The translations under genes were made by a program, and so were the position numbers. Below the pieces are notes generated by a model that was not told the origin of the DNA, searched no databases, and saw nothing but the letters and a program-made list of their open reading frames with translations. From Serratia odorifera (GTDB lineage: Bacteria; Pseudomonadota; Gammaproteobacteria; Enterobacterales; Enterobacteriaceae), in assembly GCF_900635445.1 (NCBI RefSeq), contig NZ_LR134117.1, positions 62,001 to 126,000 on the forward strand: 64,000 nucleotides of DNA. The letters are read 5' to 3'. Below are positions 16,675 to 25,799 of this stretch, one piece after another (the first letter of the stretch is position 1; each line of letters begins with the position of its first letter).

Positions 16675-17796
16675 CTATTGACATTCTTCATCATTAATTG
16701 TGTGAAATTTCTCATAGAGATCATTCAGCCCATCCTTCAGATAATGGTATTCAAATTTACTTTCTCCACTTTGAAATACTGATATATGCCATCTCTTAGA
16801 ACAATGGTCATCATTATCATTTTCGTAAAAGTGCTTAGATGGAAGAGAACTATAAGCCTCTACATATTTTGCAATTTTAGACTGTAAAGACATGCTATCA
16901 ACCTGGTCCTCTGGATACCACAATCCATTTTTTGACATCGTAGTTTCTAACTGAGACGGGAATATTCTCCCACGAGAAAGTTTATCTAATATGTTATCTT
17001 CAATGGAATAGCCATACAGGGATGCACCTTGGTTGCGCTTTTCTAGCTCATAAAGACCACGAAATACATCTTTCAAACCATCACGACAGACAACATAATT
17101 CCACCTTTGAAATTCACATAATTCGTATCTATCGAAAGTAACGTTGTCTACTGTATGTTTATATTTAATTACAAACCCCATAGAAAGGTTGAGGGCTGTA
17201 GTGTCATGGTGTTCAGCTTCGGAGAATTCTATCCCTTCTCTTTTCAAAGCGTAAACATCTACTTTCCGGTATTTTATTAGCCTATCTATGATCGCAAGAA
17301 TCATCCAGTCAGGATTTTTGTACCAATCTATGCTGCGTGAGTAAATTTCCTCACTCGTACCATTGAGCCATGTCAAATTTGTGCCAAACCAGCTGCTGAC
17401 TTCTTTCAACATTTCAGGGGTAATAAGGTCGAGCATAATATCGCGAGATTTGATTTTTGACAGCGTCACACCGTATTTATGTAGCATGAGACTCATATCC
17501 AAAGGCGATATTTTATGACTTTCAAACAGCATCATTAAACGATCATAGAGAGAATCAATTTCATTCTTTCTCGGTGCAGTTTCTAGTTCCACAACGCCAT
17601 CAATCATAATGTTGATAAGTTGGGAGACTGAGATGCCCAGCGTTTCACTTTGAACTTGCAAATATGCTCGAGTTTGAGGTTTCAGCCTTATAGAGGTTAT
17701 TTCTTTCGGGCCTTCTTCAACCTCAGTATTCCGTTCATTAGCTCGACTATTACCTGATGTGATGAGAGATTGCACTATTTTTAAAAGAGAATGCAT
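16675..17796 (-). CDS. Putative DNA-binding protein with ribbon-helix-helix and second helix-turn-helix
   Basis: 373 aa from the ATG at 17794-17796 (MHSLLKIVQSL), preceded by GCGAGGTTAAA; the open frame extends upstream but into GC-rich repeat DNA. Residues about 33-65 form an Arc-like ribbon-helix-helix (TSIRLKPQTRAYLQVQSETL, ISVSQLINIMIDGV). Further on is an XRE-like segment (LMLHKYGVTLSKIKS ... LLKEV-type ... TNLTWLNGTSEE). The C-terminal 200 residues are not recognised. It is AT-rich compared with the flanks, which suggests acquisition. A transcriptional or copy control role is possible but unproven. Confidence 0.6.
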   Translation of the reverse strand: MHSLLKIVQSLITSGNSRANERNTEVEEGPKEITSIRLKPQTRAYLQVQSETLGISVSQLINIMIDGVVELETAPRKNEIDSLYDRLMMLFESHKISPLDMSLMLHKYGVTLSKIKSRDIMLDLITPEMLKEVSSWFGTNLTWLNGTSEEIYSRSIDWYKNPDWMILAIIDRLIKYRKVDVYALKREGIEFSEAEHHDTTALNLSMGFVIKYKHTVDNVTFDRYELCEFQRWNYVVCRDGLKDVFRGLYELEKRNQGASLYGYSIEDNILDKLSRGRIFPSQLETTMSKNGLWYPEDQVDSMSLQSKIAKYVEAYSSLPSKHFYENDNDDHCSKRWHISVFQSGESKFEYHYLKDGLNDLYEKFHTINDEECQ

Positions 17797-18106
17797 TTTA
17801 ACCTCGCTGAATTTGTATTCTAACGTATTACACATTAGCGCATGAGTGAAAGGAAACGCAATACATTTGCATACGTTTTTCAATATTTGGCTTTCTTGGA
17901 TGCTCCTAAGGGCATGAAGGCGCCAACATATGCTGAAATATTGCTCAATTGATAATGGGCGCCGTGACGCGGCGTAGCCGCCCTGGTTAGATAGGTTTAA
18001 CCGGGGTCCCACGCCGGAAACCTAGATTTTTCCGCATCCAGTCACTGTGAACATGTCACATTAAGGCTCAGTGGGAGCGAAGCTGCAAAATGCGACATTT
18101 GTCTCT

Positions 18107-18352
18107 TTAGCTAGTGGGGCTGTCGCCCGCCAGTGTTCTGATCCGCTGGCGTAGAGTCTCAACCGGTAGAGTCTCAATGTCCGGCAGCATAGCCACCAGG
18201 GATAATGCCTGGATAGCCAACACAATCGCCCTGGGCGGCTTACTCTGCTCATAACGGATGTAGGTACGCATCGAGATACCAAACTCTTTCGCCGCTCGCT
18301 CCTGCGTCCAGTCAAGCCCCGTCCGCCAAAGTTTCAACTCGAATCCCGTCAT
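18107..18352 (-). CDS. XRE-family transcriptional regulator
   Basis: 81 aa. Classic Cro/CI helix-turn-helix: MTGFELKLWRTGLDWTQERA, AKEFGISMRTYIRYEQSK, then a helical dimerisation tail (LAIQALSLVAMLPDIETLPV). Short, single-domain regulators of this type often autoregulate. Dyads at 18371-18391 (overlapping a TATAAT box read on the minus strand) and 18046-18060 (beyond the 3' end) share TAATGTGACA and are candidate operators. Confidence 0.85.
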   Translation of the reverse strand: MTGFELKLWRTGLDWTQERAAKEFGISMRTYIRYEQSKPPRAIVLAIQALSLVAMLPDIETLPVETLRQRIRTLAGDSPTS

Positions 18353-18370
18353 CGTTCACCCAGCCACTCT

Positions 18371-18392
18371 AATGTGCCATTTTGTCACATTA
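18371..18392 (-). promoter_or_regulatory. Candidate operator/-10 region of the XRE gene
   Basis: AATGTG (18371-18376) and CACATT (18386-18391) form a dyad. On the minus strand the sequence GGTATAATGTGAC places a TATAAT box at its edge. The 19-bp word GTGCCATTTTGTCACATTA recurs with one mismatch at 25687-25705 in the 5' part of the trbA remnant, and TAATGTGACA recurs at 18054-18063. Confidence 0.5.
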
Positions 18393-18938
18393 TACCTTTA
18401 TAATCTTGTTTTTCACACCAGGCCGTGCGTCGGAAATTTCGGCGGTTCTGGCTAGCTGGCATGACATCGTAAGTTTTGGGTTCAATGCGCGCCAGCACAT
18501 GAAGGCGACAAACATGGCCATAAAGAACTCAGATGATGAGGGTCGCCGGTAGCCCGGCGAAGCCGGTTCCGGTTTGATAGGTTTTACCTATCCCATCCTT
18601 CGCCCTGTAGAGTCAACCCCATGAATAGCGCCACAGAACTGTTTTTGCGCGGTCGGAGTGGTCACGGCAAGGCGTAGCCGCAGCCGGGGCGTATCTCCGC
18701 GTTAGCGGCCCAGTAGGGCCGTTTACGAGCGTGTATATAAAGGCTTATCGCGATATTTCGTACAGCAACATCTTATTTAGTTACAGAATCCATCTTAAAG
18801 CCACTCTGTTCCGGGCCTTTAGGCCCGGGGCGGGGCGGCTTTGCGATGGCTGAGTTGTGAGAAGGTGTATGAGTTAGTCGCGTGACTTTTGCCCGCCGCT
18901 GGCGGGAGCTACTTTTAAGGCGCTTGCGCCGTTTCTGA

Positions 18939-18965
18939 GCGGCGCGGGTTTACCCGCTGCAAGTG
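18939..18965. repeat. Covarying hairpin motif, copy D
   Basis: GCGGC, then arms GCGGGT and ACCCGC, then TGCAAGTG. The same frame (GCGGC, variable stem, TGCAAGYG) ends each of the three leaders at 320-347, 3177-3205 and 7412-7439, with arms GCCGGC or GCAGGC. Here it stands at the edge of the replication origin rather than in a gene leader. 18461-18938 holds no gene I can support; it contains GC-rich imperfect palindromes (GGCGTAGCCG type). Confidence 0.5.
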
Positions 18966-19255
18966 AAGGCATTATCCACAGAGCAGAGCTCTTATAAGGT
19001 CTTTTTAGGTCTTAATGAAGTTACAGTTACTTTGCATGTAATTCTTAGCAGGCATTTGTCTTCATAAAGTATTTGCATCTATCTGTGGAAAACTCGCAAC
19101 GCCAGGTCAGAACCGTGCCCCCGCCGTCTGTCTTGCCTGTTGACGGATAGGAGAATGGGGCCTAAAAGGCAATTCAGGAATAGTGGACGTACCGAGGCCT
19201 ACGCAATCAAGCGCATCAATGGCGGGAGGGCGGAAAGCCGGGCAAAAGAGAAGGG
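18966..19255. other. oriR: Probable IncFII-type replication origin (oriR)
   Basis: In IncFII plasmids the origin lies just downstream of repA; this gap is downstream of the minus-strand repA. It contains a perfect DnaA box TTATCCACA (18972-18980), a second inverted box TGTGGAAAA (19084-19092), and between them AT-rich DNA with repeated AGGTCTT words (about 18998-19014). The rest (19100-19255) has no gene. Confidence 0.7.
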
Positions 19256-20152
19256 TTAGGGTGTATCTGGCGGAGCTGTCGTGGCCAGTTTACGCAAGGC
19301 ATGATAACGCTGGTCTACCTGCCGTTTTAGCTCCAGGTGGCCCATGGCCTCCAGCTCATCCTTGCTGTACATCTTTATCAAACCATTAAGAATTTCAGTG
19401 CGGGCCTGCTGGCGTTCCATCTGCAGCAGTTTTTGCGCCTGCCGGCGCTGTTGTTTGAAAGCGTGGTGACGCGCACGGTGCTCAAAGGCGCGTTTGATAT
19501 GCTGCTCTTTGGCACGTCGGCGGGCCTCTGTCAGAGTTATCGGGGTTTCCCCCTGCTTAATCAAACCCTGGTTCATCCACGCCAGCTGCTGATTCTGCGC
19601 CGCCTGATACTTGCCCAGCTCGTAACCGATCAGGACAAAGAACAGCTCGGTTACCCAGATGATTTTGGGAATGTGGGAGCGGCTGGCTTCATCCCAGGCA
19701 CGTTCACAGGCGAGGGCACCCAATTCTTCCAGCGTGGTGATCGCCCGGCTGGCGCGTGAGATACTTTTCTTGTCACCACTACCGGTCGACAACCCACACC
19801 AGTCGGAAAGCTGTTCAACGCTGGCCTCAACCTTGCCGGTCACAATATTCAGACGATCGGACATCGCCACCATCAGCGCATTGATCGCTCTGGCCCGGTG
19901 TTCATTCATACGTTTAAAGACCGGCCGCGTCAGTCCGGTTTTCTGCTGGACGCGTGGTGTGGTGTACCAGGCTTCATGTCTGGCAGGCTGATTCTCACGG
20001 GCAGCAGTCACCAGCGCCCGGATAAGGGCAGGTTTTTTCGCACCAGCCTTCGGGGGCTGATAGGAGGGAAAAGGGTTGCTGACGTAGCAGCCCCGGGAAC
20101 GGGCTGATGTCGCTTGTTGGATAGTTGAGCGGTTATCCACCACTCCCTGCAC
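19256..20152 (-). CDS. repA: IncFII-family replication initiator RepA
   Basis: 298 aa from a GTG at 20150-20152 within the end of tap. Family features: KTGLTRPVFKRMNEHRARAI, then ISRASRAITTLEELGALACE and HIPKIIWVTELFFVLIGYEL, then QQLAWMNQGLIKQGE and an Arg/Gln-rich basic C-terminus. This matches the IncFII_repA family, which binds oriR downstream of its own gene and recruits DnaA/DnaB. Expression should be limited by copA RNA through tap, and by CopB at the promoter. Confidence 0.9.
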   Translation of the reverse strand: MQGVVDNRSTIQQATSARSRGCYVSNPFPSYQPPKAGAKKPALIRALVTAARENQPARHEAWYTTPRVQQKTGLTRPVFKRMNEHRARAINALMVAMSDRLNIVTGKVEASVEQLSDWCGLSTGSGDKKSISRASRAITTLEELGALACERAWDEASRSHIPKIIWVTELFFVLIGYELGKYQAAQNQQLAWMNQGLIKQGETPITLTEARRRAKEQHIKRAFEHRARHHAFKQQRRQAQKLLQMERQQARTEILNGLIKMYSKDELEAMGHLELKRQVDQRYHALRKLATTAPPDTP

Positions 20153-20189
20153 TTAAGTTGCACAGGAGGAGTTGACCTTTAAAAGGCAT
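20133..20189 (-). CDS. tap: Leader peptide Tap, translationally coupled to repA
   Basis: 18 codons from the ATG at 20187-20189: MPFKGQLLLCNLSAGSGG. The LLLCN(I/L)SAGSG ending is the hallmark of Tap leaders of IncFII plasmids. Its stop (20133-20135) lies inside repA, whose GTG is 17 bp earlier, so terminating ribosomes can reinitiate on repA. CopA pairing blocks tap translation. Confidence 0.8.
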   Translation of the reverse strand: MPFKGQLLLCNLSAGSGG

Positions 20190-20296
20190 AAAACTATACT
20201 CCCTGCATAGAGCAACGCTTCTATACAGTTTTAAGTGGGCCCCGTTAATCTTCTCTGTCGCCAAACAAGTCGAAGATTATCGGGGTTTTTGCTTTT
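20172..20296 (+). ncRNA. copA: CopA antisense RNA with promoter and terminator
   Basis: Promoter TTGACC (20172-20177), 17-bp spacer, TATACT (20195-20200); the RNA should start near 20207. The 3' part contains AGTGGGCCCCG, then arms CCCCGTTAATCTTC and GAAGATTATCGGGG and TTTTTGCTTTT (terminator to about 20296). This word order matches CopA of plasmid R1. It is antisense to the repA leader on the minus strand, and sets copy number by blocking tap and hence RepA synthesis. Confidence 0.85.
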
Positions 20297-20419
20297 CTGG
20301 ATTCAGCTCAAAATGCCTCTAAACCCATTCCTTGCCACCTTTCGGCGTGGCCAACCAAAAATTCTTAAACGATCAGCAATCTAGCACTCGAAGTTAAATC
20401 AATCAAGAATGTAATCCCA

Positions 20420-20680
20420 TCACAGAGATATTGATCTACTTTGATACTCTAGTTCGATCCATTTCTCGATCATTTCCGCCTGCGTCACTCCATCGGCTTC
20501 ACACATTTCCACTAATCGGTGCTTCAGCGAGTTACGGACGAAAATCTTAACTTCTTTATGCGTTGCACGCTTACGTGCTACAGCCGCTTGCTGCCTCTCA
20601 GAGTCAGACATAGGACTGCCTTTCCGGTAGGCTCGTTGCGTTTTCGATGAGGAAGTAACTGCGTTTACGGCCTGTGACAT
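20420..20680 (-). CDS. copB: Replication regulatory protein CopB
   Basis: 86 aa from the ATG at 20678-20680 (GGAGGCAGAA upstream). Starts MSQAVNAVTSSSKTQRAYRK and continues SDSERQQAAVARKRATHKEV, very close to CopB/RepA2 of R1. It ends CEADGVTQAEMIEKWIELEY. CopB represses the main repA promoter, so repA is normally driven from the copB promoter by read-through. An in-frame upstream start gives 13 extra residues but has no good ribosome site. Confidence 0.9.
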   Translation of the reverse strand: MSQAVNAVTSSSKTQRAYRKGSPMSDSERQQAAVARKRATHKEVKIFVRNSLKHRLVEMCEADGVTQAEMIEKWIELEYQSRSISL

Positions 20681-20870
20681 TTCTGCCTCCCCAAAGATCT
20701 GAAAAGGATCGTTTGGCAAAGCGTACTACAGAATCCGTAAGTTAGCAGCATAAAAAGCATTTTTCAGTCCCGTTGGCGCGGGATGACAGATAAAAATGTA
20801 GGGCGAGCGGACGACCTGAGCCCAGAGGATCAAGCCGTCATAGGGTTACCGAAAGGTATGGGGGGACATT

Positions 20871-21404
20871 TCAATACGACGAACGCCACTCCTTTCCGAT
20901 ATCCCAGCGCGATTGCCAGTGCGCCAGGTAGGTTTGTGCCACGCCAGGCATATCACGCAGCACCAGCGCATTTTCTGAATTGGACCGCGCTGCTGCACGG
21001 CTAAAGTTGAATGACCCGGTCTCGACATTCACCTGGTCGGTGATGATCAGTTTGTCGTGCATTATCTTAAAGTTATCGACGGTACGAACCGGAATGCCGG
21101 CATTGACCAGTAAATTCATCGCCGCCTGGCTGGCCTTGTTCTGGTTTCCCTTCGCGTCCAGCACCACTTTCACATCGACGCCCCGGCGCTTGGCGCTCGT
21201 CAGTGCCTTCGCCACCTCAGGGGAGGTGAATGAATACCCCATCAGCCGGATACTGTTCCGGGCATCATTGAGCGTATCCAGCACCAGCTGCAGGGCGCTG
21301 CCTTCAGGTGAGAACCCCACCTGCACCGAGGGCGCCGCCATGGCACACGGAGCCACTGCCAACGTCGCGACCAGACACCAGGCTTTCAGCGAGGTCCGCA
21401 TCAT
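20871..21404 (-). CDS. nuc: Secreted phospholipase D-family endonuclease
   Basis: 177 aa. Signal peptide: MMRTSLKAWCLVATLAVAPC with AMAA cleavage site. Mature part: LDTLNDARNSIRLMGYSFTS, RRGVDVKVVLDAKGN, and one HKD motif in KIMHDKLIITDQVNVETGSF. A single HKD with this length is typical of Nuc/EndA of pKM101 and IncI plasmids, which works as a periplasmic dimer without sequence specificity. It overlaps the upstream beta-rich gene by 4 bp and lies downstream of trbC. Confidence 0.9.
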   Translation of the reverse strand: MMRTSLKAWCLVATLAVAPCAMAAPSVQVGFSPEGSALQLVLDTLNDARNSIRLMGYSFTSPEVAKALTSAKRRGVDVKVVLDAKGNQNKASQAAMNLLVNAGIPVRTVDNFKIMHDKLIITDQVNVETGSFNFSRAAARSNSENALVLRDMPGVAQTYLAHWQSRWDIGKEWRSSY

Positions 21405-21748
21405 TTTGCGCCCCCGTAAAACACATTCCCGTTCCTTGAACTGACGTCGCCCTGGACATGACCACAGGTGACGTTACCAGCACGCGTCTCGATGTTGCCG
21501 GTGACGTTACCGGCTCTGACGTTGCCGTTGGTGCTGCGCACGGTACCCACATTCCCCTGCACCGTCACATCAGCATCTTCGGAATCAATCACCTGCACGT
21601 CACCCACAATCGTAATGGCGACAGCCACCACCTTCCCATCACCCAGCGACACCGTCTGGCCATCCGCAATCACCTGGTTACCGCTGACGCGGATATGATT
21701 ACCATCGACGACCATAGTCTTGCCGTTTACTGTGATTTTCGTTGCCAT
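21401..21748 (-). CDS. Small beta-rich hypothetical protein
   Basis: 115 aa, MATKITVNGKTMVVDGNHIR. The chain is built of short beta repeats (GKVVAVAITIVGDVQVID, DADVTVQGNVGTVRS, GNVRAGNVTGNIETRAGNVT), the pattern of a right-handed beta-helix or polymer-forming bactofilin-like protein. It overlaps the end of trbC by 22 bp and nuc by 4 bp, so it sits inside a trbC-nuc operon. No signal peptide. Function not known. Confidence 0.65.
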   Translation of the reverse strand: MATKITVNGKTMVVDGNHIRVSGNQVIADGQTVSLGDGKVVAVAITIVGDVQVIDSEDADVTVQGNVGTVRSTNGNVRAGNVTGNIETRAGNVTCGHVQGDVSSRNGNVFYGGAK

Positions 21749-23943
21749 TTTGCTTTCTCTTTTGAAGTGTTGTCGGCCGGCTTCTCAACCGGAATATGTT
21801 GCATTTGATAGGCCATCAGACGCGGTTGCCCAACACCCAGTGCGCTCGGTGTTTTCGCCTGCACTTGGTAACCACGCCCGCGTGCTGGCAGATGCGCCAG
21901 TGCCGTTTCCCATAGCAGACTGGTGCTGACCGCCGCCGTCGGACGTCGGCGCCAGATATACTGCCACTCGTCTTCCAGGTCATTAATGGCGGCCAGCGCG
22001 GGATCGGTCAGCAGCAGGTTCTCCAGATCTGAACGTGCGTCCGGCGCATCCAGCTGGCGGACTATCTGCTGTATCCGGTCAGCCCGTGGATAGCTACGAC
22101 GAATGGCTGCCGGTGCCTGCGCAAGCAGCGCATTGAGAGATGGTGGGGCCACCTCGATAAAACGGTTAATCTGTATCGCCTCTTTCGTAAACTTGTCAGC
22201 GTCAGCGATATAGAGCGAAGCACCACGAATAACCTCTCCCCGGAACAGGGTGATGTTCTCGCCCTCCTGCAGCTGCTGCACTTCTTCCACGCTGACCTTC
22301 TTTTGCTCGCGTAACTGCAGTTTGTCGTCTTCATCCCAGCGACTGCCCATGACACCGTTCTGACGCACCATCTGGCTCATTTCCGGCAAATATTCCGTGC
22401 CGGCCATCAACTGCAGAATTTCCAGGGTGTCTTTCGGGTCCATGATTTTGCCGGTGATACGCGTGCCCATGTTGGCAATCAGCGTCCATACACGATCACC
22501 GGCCGCAGATTTAAGCCGCTGTGCTTCTTGTCCGGCCAGCAGCAGGCAATACCCCAGCGATCGGACCTGGGTGGCCAACTCACCCAACTTTTCGGTGTAA
22601 CAGGCCCCCACCTCATCGGCTATCCACAGAAAGGGGAACCTGTCCTTGTACTTGCGTACGACCATGATGTCTTCCGGCCGCCCCTCCAGTTTTTCACCGA
22701 GGTCCTGGCTCAGGATCATCGCCAGCTGAGACACATACAGTCGCCCGAGTGCAGCCGCCTCGGTGGAAGAGATTTCCAGTGCGGGGATAAGGATGACGAG
22801 GATGCGATCGTTGTGAACCACGTCTCTCAGGTCGATGTCACCGGCGTCGCGAGCAAACACATGACCGTAGGTGTCATTGAACAGCGCCAGCATACGGGTG
22901 AACTGCTGAATGAGGTAACCATGCTGATTAAGCGCCTCCGGCGCCCATTCTGACGGGGAGTCCACCGTGGCCAGGTCAAACCCCGCCAGTGTGCCAAGAT
23001 AGTTCTCCAGCGGTAATCGCGCCTCATCATGCCACTGCTCTTCCACTGACTGGATATAGAGCCGCGCAATACTGCGCAAGGGGAGATGGGCTTGAATAGT
23101 ACGCTGCGACATCACCGTTCCTTCTCGCCGGCATTTGTACACCAGGGCAAACACCAGCGCCTGTATCATCGCCCGCGCTTTCTCCTGCCAGCCGCCATCG
23201 TTGCCGGCCGGTGGCAACATCGAATCCATCAGGTTAATGATGTAGGTTTCTTCAGCGATGCCAAAAGCATTGACCGTATTGGTTTGCGGCCGGTTTTTGA
23301 CATCTTCCAGCAGCTCCTGAGCCCGCGAACGACCGCCGGTGATAAAGTTCATCATCCGCAGATCGTCTTCACGACCAAAGCGCCGCGCCATGGACGCAAT
23401 GGCCAGCGCCACATCGTTTTGTGCCTTGGCGTCGGAATAAATCAGCCCCTTGCCGAGAGCGAGTTGGTTGAGCACATAACCCAGCAGCGTTTCCGTCTTG
23501 CCGGCACCGGTGGTACCAAACATCAGGATGTGCCGCGTCATGTCATCCATCGACAGCCACAGCTCACGCCCCGCATCACGGCCACGCAGATACCCCAGGT
23601 AGAGGATGCCGGCCGCCTTGCCCATGGCGATACGCATGACCGTCACGGGTAAGAATCCAAACAACTTGCCCGGCACCTGCCGCTGTGTAGAAGGGTCGAG
23701 CCGATCCATATCGGTAGGCATACGCATCGGCATTTGCCAGGGTTCCATCAGCATCGCGGGCGCCCAGAACATCATCACGGGCAGCGTTAACCACAACGTG
23801 ACCGGCCAAACCACACCGGCGATGACAGCCCCTGTCATCCCCAGCGCCAGCCCTCCCGGGGACAACATCCAGTCCCCCAGTGCTGAGTGATAAACACGGC
23901 GGTTAACGCGGTTGCGTTCAACGCCATAGTCAGTGGGTTGCAT
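21727..23943 (-). CDS. trbC: IncI1-type coupling ATPase TrbC
   Basis: 738 aa. Two membrane segments lie near the N-terminus (LALGMTGAVIAGVVWPVTLW and the following MLP-type helix). Walker A is ILMFGTTGAGKTETLLGYVL; Walker B-like sequence is FPFLWIADEVG. LLLAGQEAQRLKS and TRITGKIMDPKDT follow, as in DotL/IcmO/TrbC coupling proteins of the I-type (IVB) secretion systems. The length matches IncI1 TrbC (about 760). It couples the relaxosome to the transfer channel. Its start overlaps the end of the broken trbB. No relaxase (nikB) or pilus genes are in this window. Confidence 0.85.
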   Translation of the reverse strand: MQPTDYGVERNRVNRRVYHSALGDWMLSPGGLALGMTGAVIAGVVWPVTLWLTLPVMMFWAPAMLMEPWQMPMRMPTDMDRLDPSTQRQVPGKLFGFLPVTVMRIAMGKAAGILYLGYLRGRDAGRELWLSMDDMTRHILMFGTTGAGKTETLLGYVLNQLALGKGLIYSDAKAQNDVALAIASMARRFGREDDLRMMNFITGGRSRAQELLEDVKNRPQTNTVNAFGIAEETYIINLMDSMLPPAGNDGGWQEKARAMIQALVFALVYKCRREGTVMSQRTIQAHLPLRSIARLYIQSVEEQWHDEARLPLENYLGTLAGFDLATVDSPSEWAPEALNQHGYLIQQFTRMLALFNDTYGHVFARDAGDIDLRDVVHNDRILVILIPALEISSTEAAALGRLYVSQLAMILSQDLGEKLEGRPEDIMVVRKYKDRFPFLWIADEVGACYTEKLGELATQVRSLGYCLLLAGQEAQRLKSAAGDRVWTLIANMGTRITGKIMDPKDTLEILQLMAGTEYLPEMSQMVRQNGVMGSRWDEDDKLQLREQKKVSVEEVQQLQEGENITLFRGEVIRGASLYIADADKFTKEAIQINRFIEVAPPSLNALLAQAPAAIRRSYPRADRIQQIVRQLDAPDARSDLENLLLTDPALAAINDLEDEWQYIWRRRPTAAVSTSLLWETALAHLPARGRGYQVQAKTPSALGVGQPRLMAYQMQHIPVEKPADNTSKEKAKWQRKSQ

Positions 23944-24982
23944 CCGGCGTCTCCTTCTCGCTCAGGAACTGACTCAGTTGGGCTGGGTCTCGCAGGACTG
24001 CCTGGGGTACATAGCGACCATCATCCGCAATCACCCATGGCGTACCCGGAATGCGATAGGCCTGATAGGCCACCTCGTTGACGCCCAGTGCCTTTTCAGC
24101 CACATCACAGGTGCTGTCGGCTTTCTTGTCGACTGGGGGTTGTTTACCCAGCTGCAGTCCATCCGTACCAACAGTAAATAATGCCTGCCAGGCAGCTGGC
24201 CGTTGCTCCGGCGGCAAGCACAACACCGGGGTGATAGCAGTAATGGATTTTTTCGCGCCCAATCACGGCCACCGGGAAGACGACCACGTTCGCCAAATGG
24301 GCTGCAGCCACTAATGCCGGCTCCAGATGCCGGCAATTCGGGCAGTTGGGATCAGCAAACACGTATAAGGTGCGGTCATGGCCAGAGGAATAGTTCACGG
24401 TGAACAATTGGCGATCGGCAGCACTTTTCAGCTTCTGCGGCAGAGTAGCCCGGACTGACGCCGGCAGCGCCCAGCCATCTTCTGGCGCGGCAGTTCGCGT
24501 TTGCTGGGCAGGCACAGGGTTTTCAGGACGTATGGCTTTCGCGTTGGTATGCGGAGGAAGCGCTGGCGGCAAAACCAAAGGCGGTGGTGCCAGGCTAACC
24601 TCTGGCCCATCCCCAAGGGTGCAACCTCCCGGGACTGCGCCAGGTAAACACCCAGCATGACCCCGACAAACAGCAACGCACCGGCCATCGTCAATCGGGT
24701 ACCCCATCGAGAGCGCCATTTTTCCGCCTGCTGTAGCTGTGCACCGGACAAGGCCGCAAGCAGCTGATCGTTGCCACCATTGGCACTGGACTCAACCGTG
24801 AACACGTTTCCCAACTTGTCGCAGCACACCACCCCGGCGTCAGACAGGAAAAAAGTCGGCTGGCGGCGCAGGTCGACAGTACACAAAGTACGGACACCGC
24901 CGTTCTCCCCAGTACGTTGAACGACTAACAGATTATCGCGAATGTATACGGAGAAAGGCGCATAGCTTGATTTTGCACGCAT
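23930..24982 (-). pseudogene. trbB: TrbB thiol:disulfide isomerase with two frameshifts
   Basis: Three reading frames join into one protein of about 350 aa, the size of IncI1 TrbB. Frame 1 from the ATG at 24980-24982 (MRAKSSYAPFSVYIRDN) includes a membrane anchor (LTMAGALLFVGVMLGVYLA). It is lost at the GGG run at 24606-24608 (one G missing). Frame 2 carries ALPASVRATLPQKLKSAADR and the DsbC-like active site VFADPNCPNCRHLEPAL. It is lost at the A6 run near 24255 (one extra A). Frame 3 continues KSITAITPVLCLPPEQRP and IPGTPWVIADDG to 23930. TrbB folds periplasmic transfer proteins; this copy should be inactive unless the indels are errors. Confidence 0.8.
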
Positions 24983-25083
24983 GGAATATCCTTTTAATTC
25001 AAATACGGGTCGACACCAGAGCCTGCTTGGCCTGGCGTACACATGGGGTAAATTCGGTGGGTGTAAAATTAAGAGGGGTAACG

Positions 25084-25722
25084 CTACGGTGCAGTTGCCT
25101 CCTCGCTGTCCGGCGGGTCGGTCACGGCATAAACCGCTGACATAACCGACTGTTCTGCCGCCTGGCGACGACTAATAACCACCGGTGTATACGGATAGAC
25201 CAAACCCAGACTTTCCAGATCGGCCTGCAGCCCTTCAACAGCTTGTTCCACCATAATGCCCGGACGAGGCAATCCCAACTTGCTGGCGCGCACCTCGGCC
25301 CGAGCCTGAGCAGCAATACCAGCGCCTTCGACAAACACCTTGGCGGTATCTGCCGAATGGAGGCCATACCACAATGTACGGTCAACACCCTTGAGCCAAC
25401 GAAAACGCGCCGGGGGCAATCGCAGGTCACGGGCATACAACCCAACCAGCGCACTGCGCACATACCCGTGACCAGCCAACCACTCGTTGACCCCTGGCGC
25501 CTGAACAACGCGTTCAAAAGCTGCATTGGCCAACGGGAACAACGGCACTGGTGAAACCCGCTTGCGTCGTAAAAAACGCCTCACTACACAGGAGCGATTC
25601 AGGTCATCCAGCAACCGTGAAGCCGCCGCCCGATCGTTAAGGAATACCTGCAGACCAAACACTGCCAGCAGTGCGCGTTCATAAGAGTGCCAATTTGTCA
25701 CATTACACATTGTTTTTCCCAA
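25084..25722 (-). pseudogene. trbA: TrbA/DotM-like protein, N-terminus lost
   Basis: 212 residues matching the C-terminal half of TrbA (the IncI counterpart of DotM/IcmP): ERALLAVFGLQVFLNDRAAA, HGYVRSALVGLYARDLR, then FRWLKGVDRTLWYGLHSAD and AKVFVEGAGIAAQARAE. The usual protein is nearly twice as long with N-terminal membrane helices, which are absent. About 45 bp upstream the Tn3-family transposon begins (25768), so insertion plus deletion probably removed the 5' half. The 19-bp XRE operator word recurs at 25687-25705 within its first codons. Confidence 0.75.
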
Positions 25723-25799
25723 CTGCGCAGTGAAGACATTCGCTGCGCCAGTCCGATCGAGCGTCTTGGGGTTCTACGCCGGAACCGCCGAAATTTCCG

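Larger units (their letters stand above)
18003..18460. mobile_element. Small unit flanked by degenerate Tn3-type ends
   Basis: 18003-18035 begins GGGGTCCCACGCCGGAA and resembles the outer part of the Tn3 end at 25768 (GGGGTTCTACGCCGGAA). 18429-18460 contains CGGAAATTTCGGCGGTTCTG in the opposite orientation, matching the inner part of the same end. The two enclose about 430 bp holding the XRE regulator gene. The size and lack of transposase fit a Tn3-derived miniature element, but the ends are imperfect and no target duplication is obvious. Confidence 0.4.
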
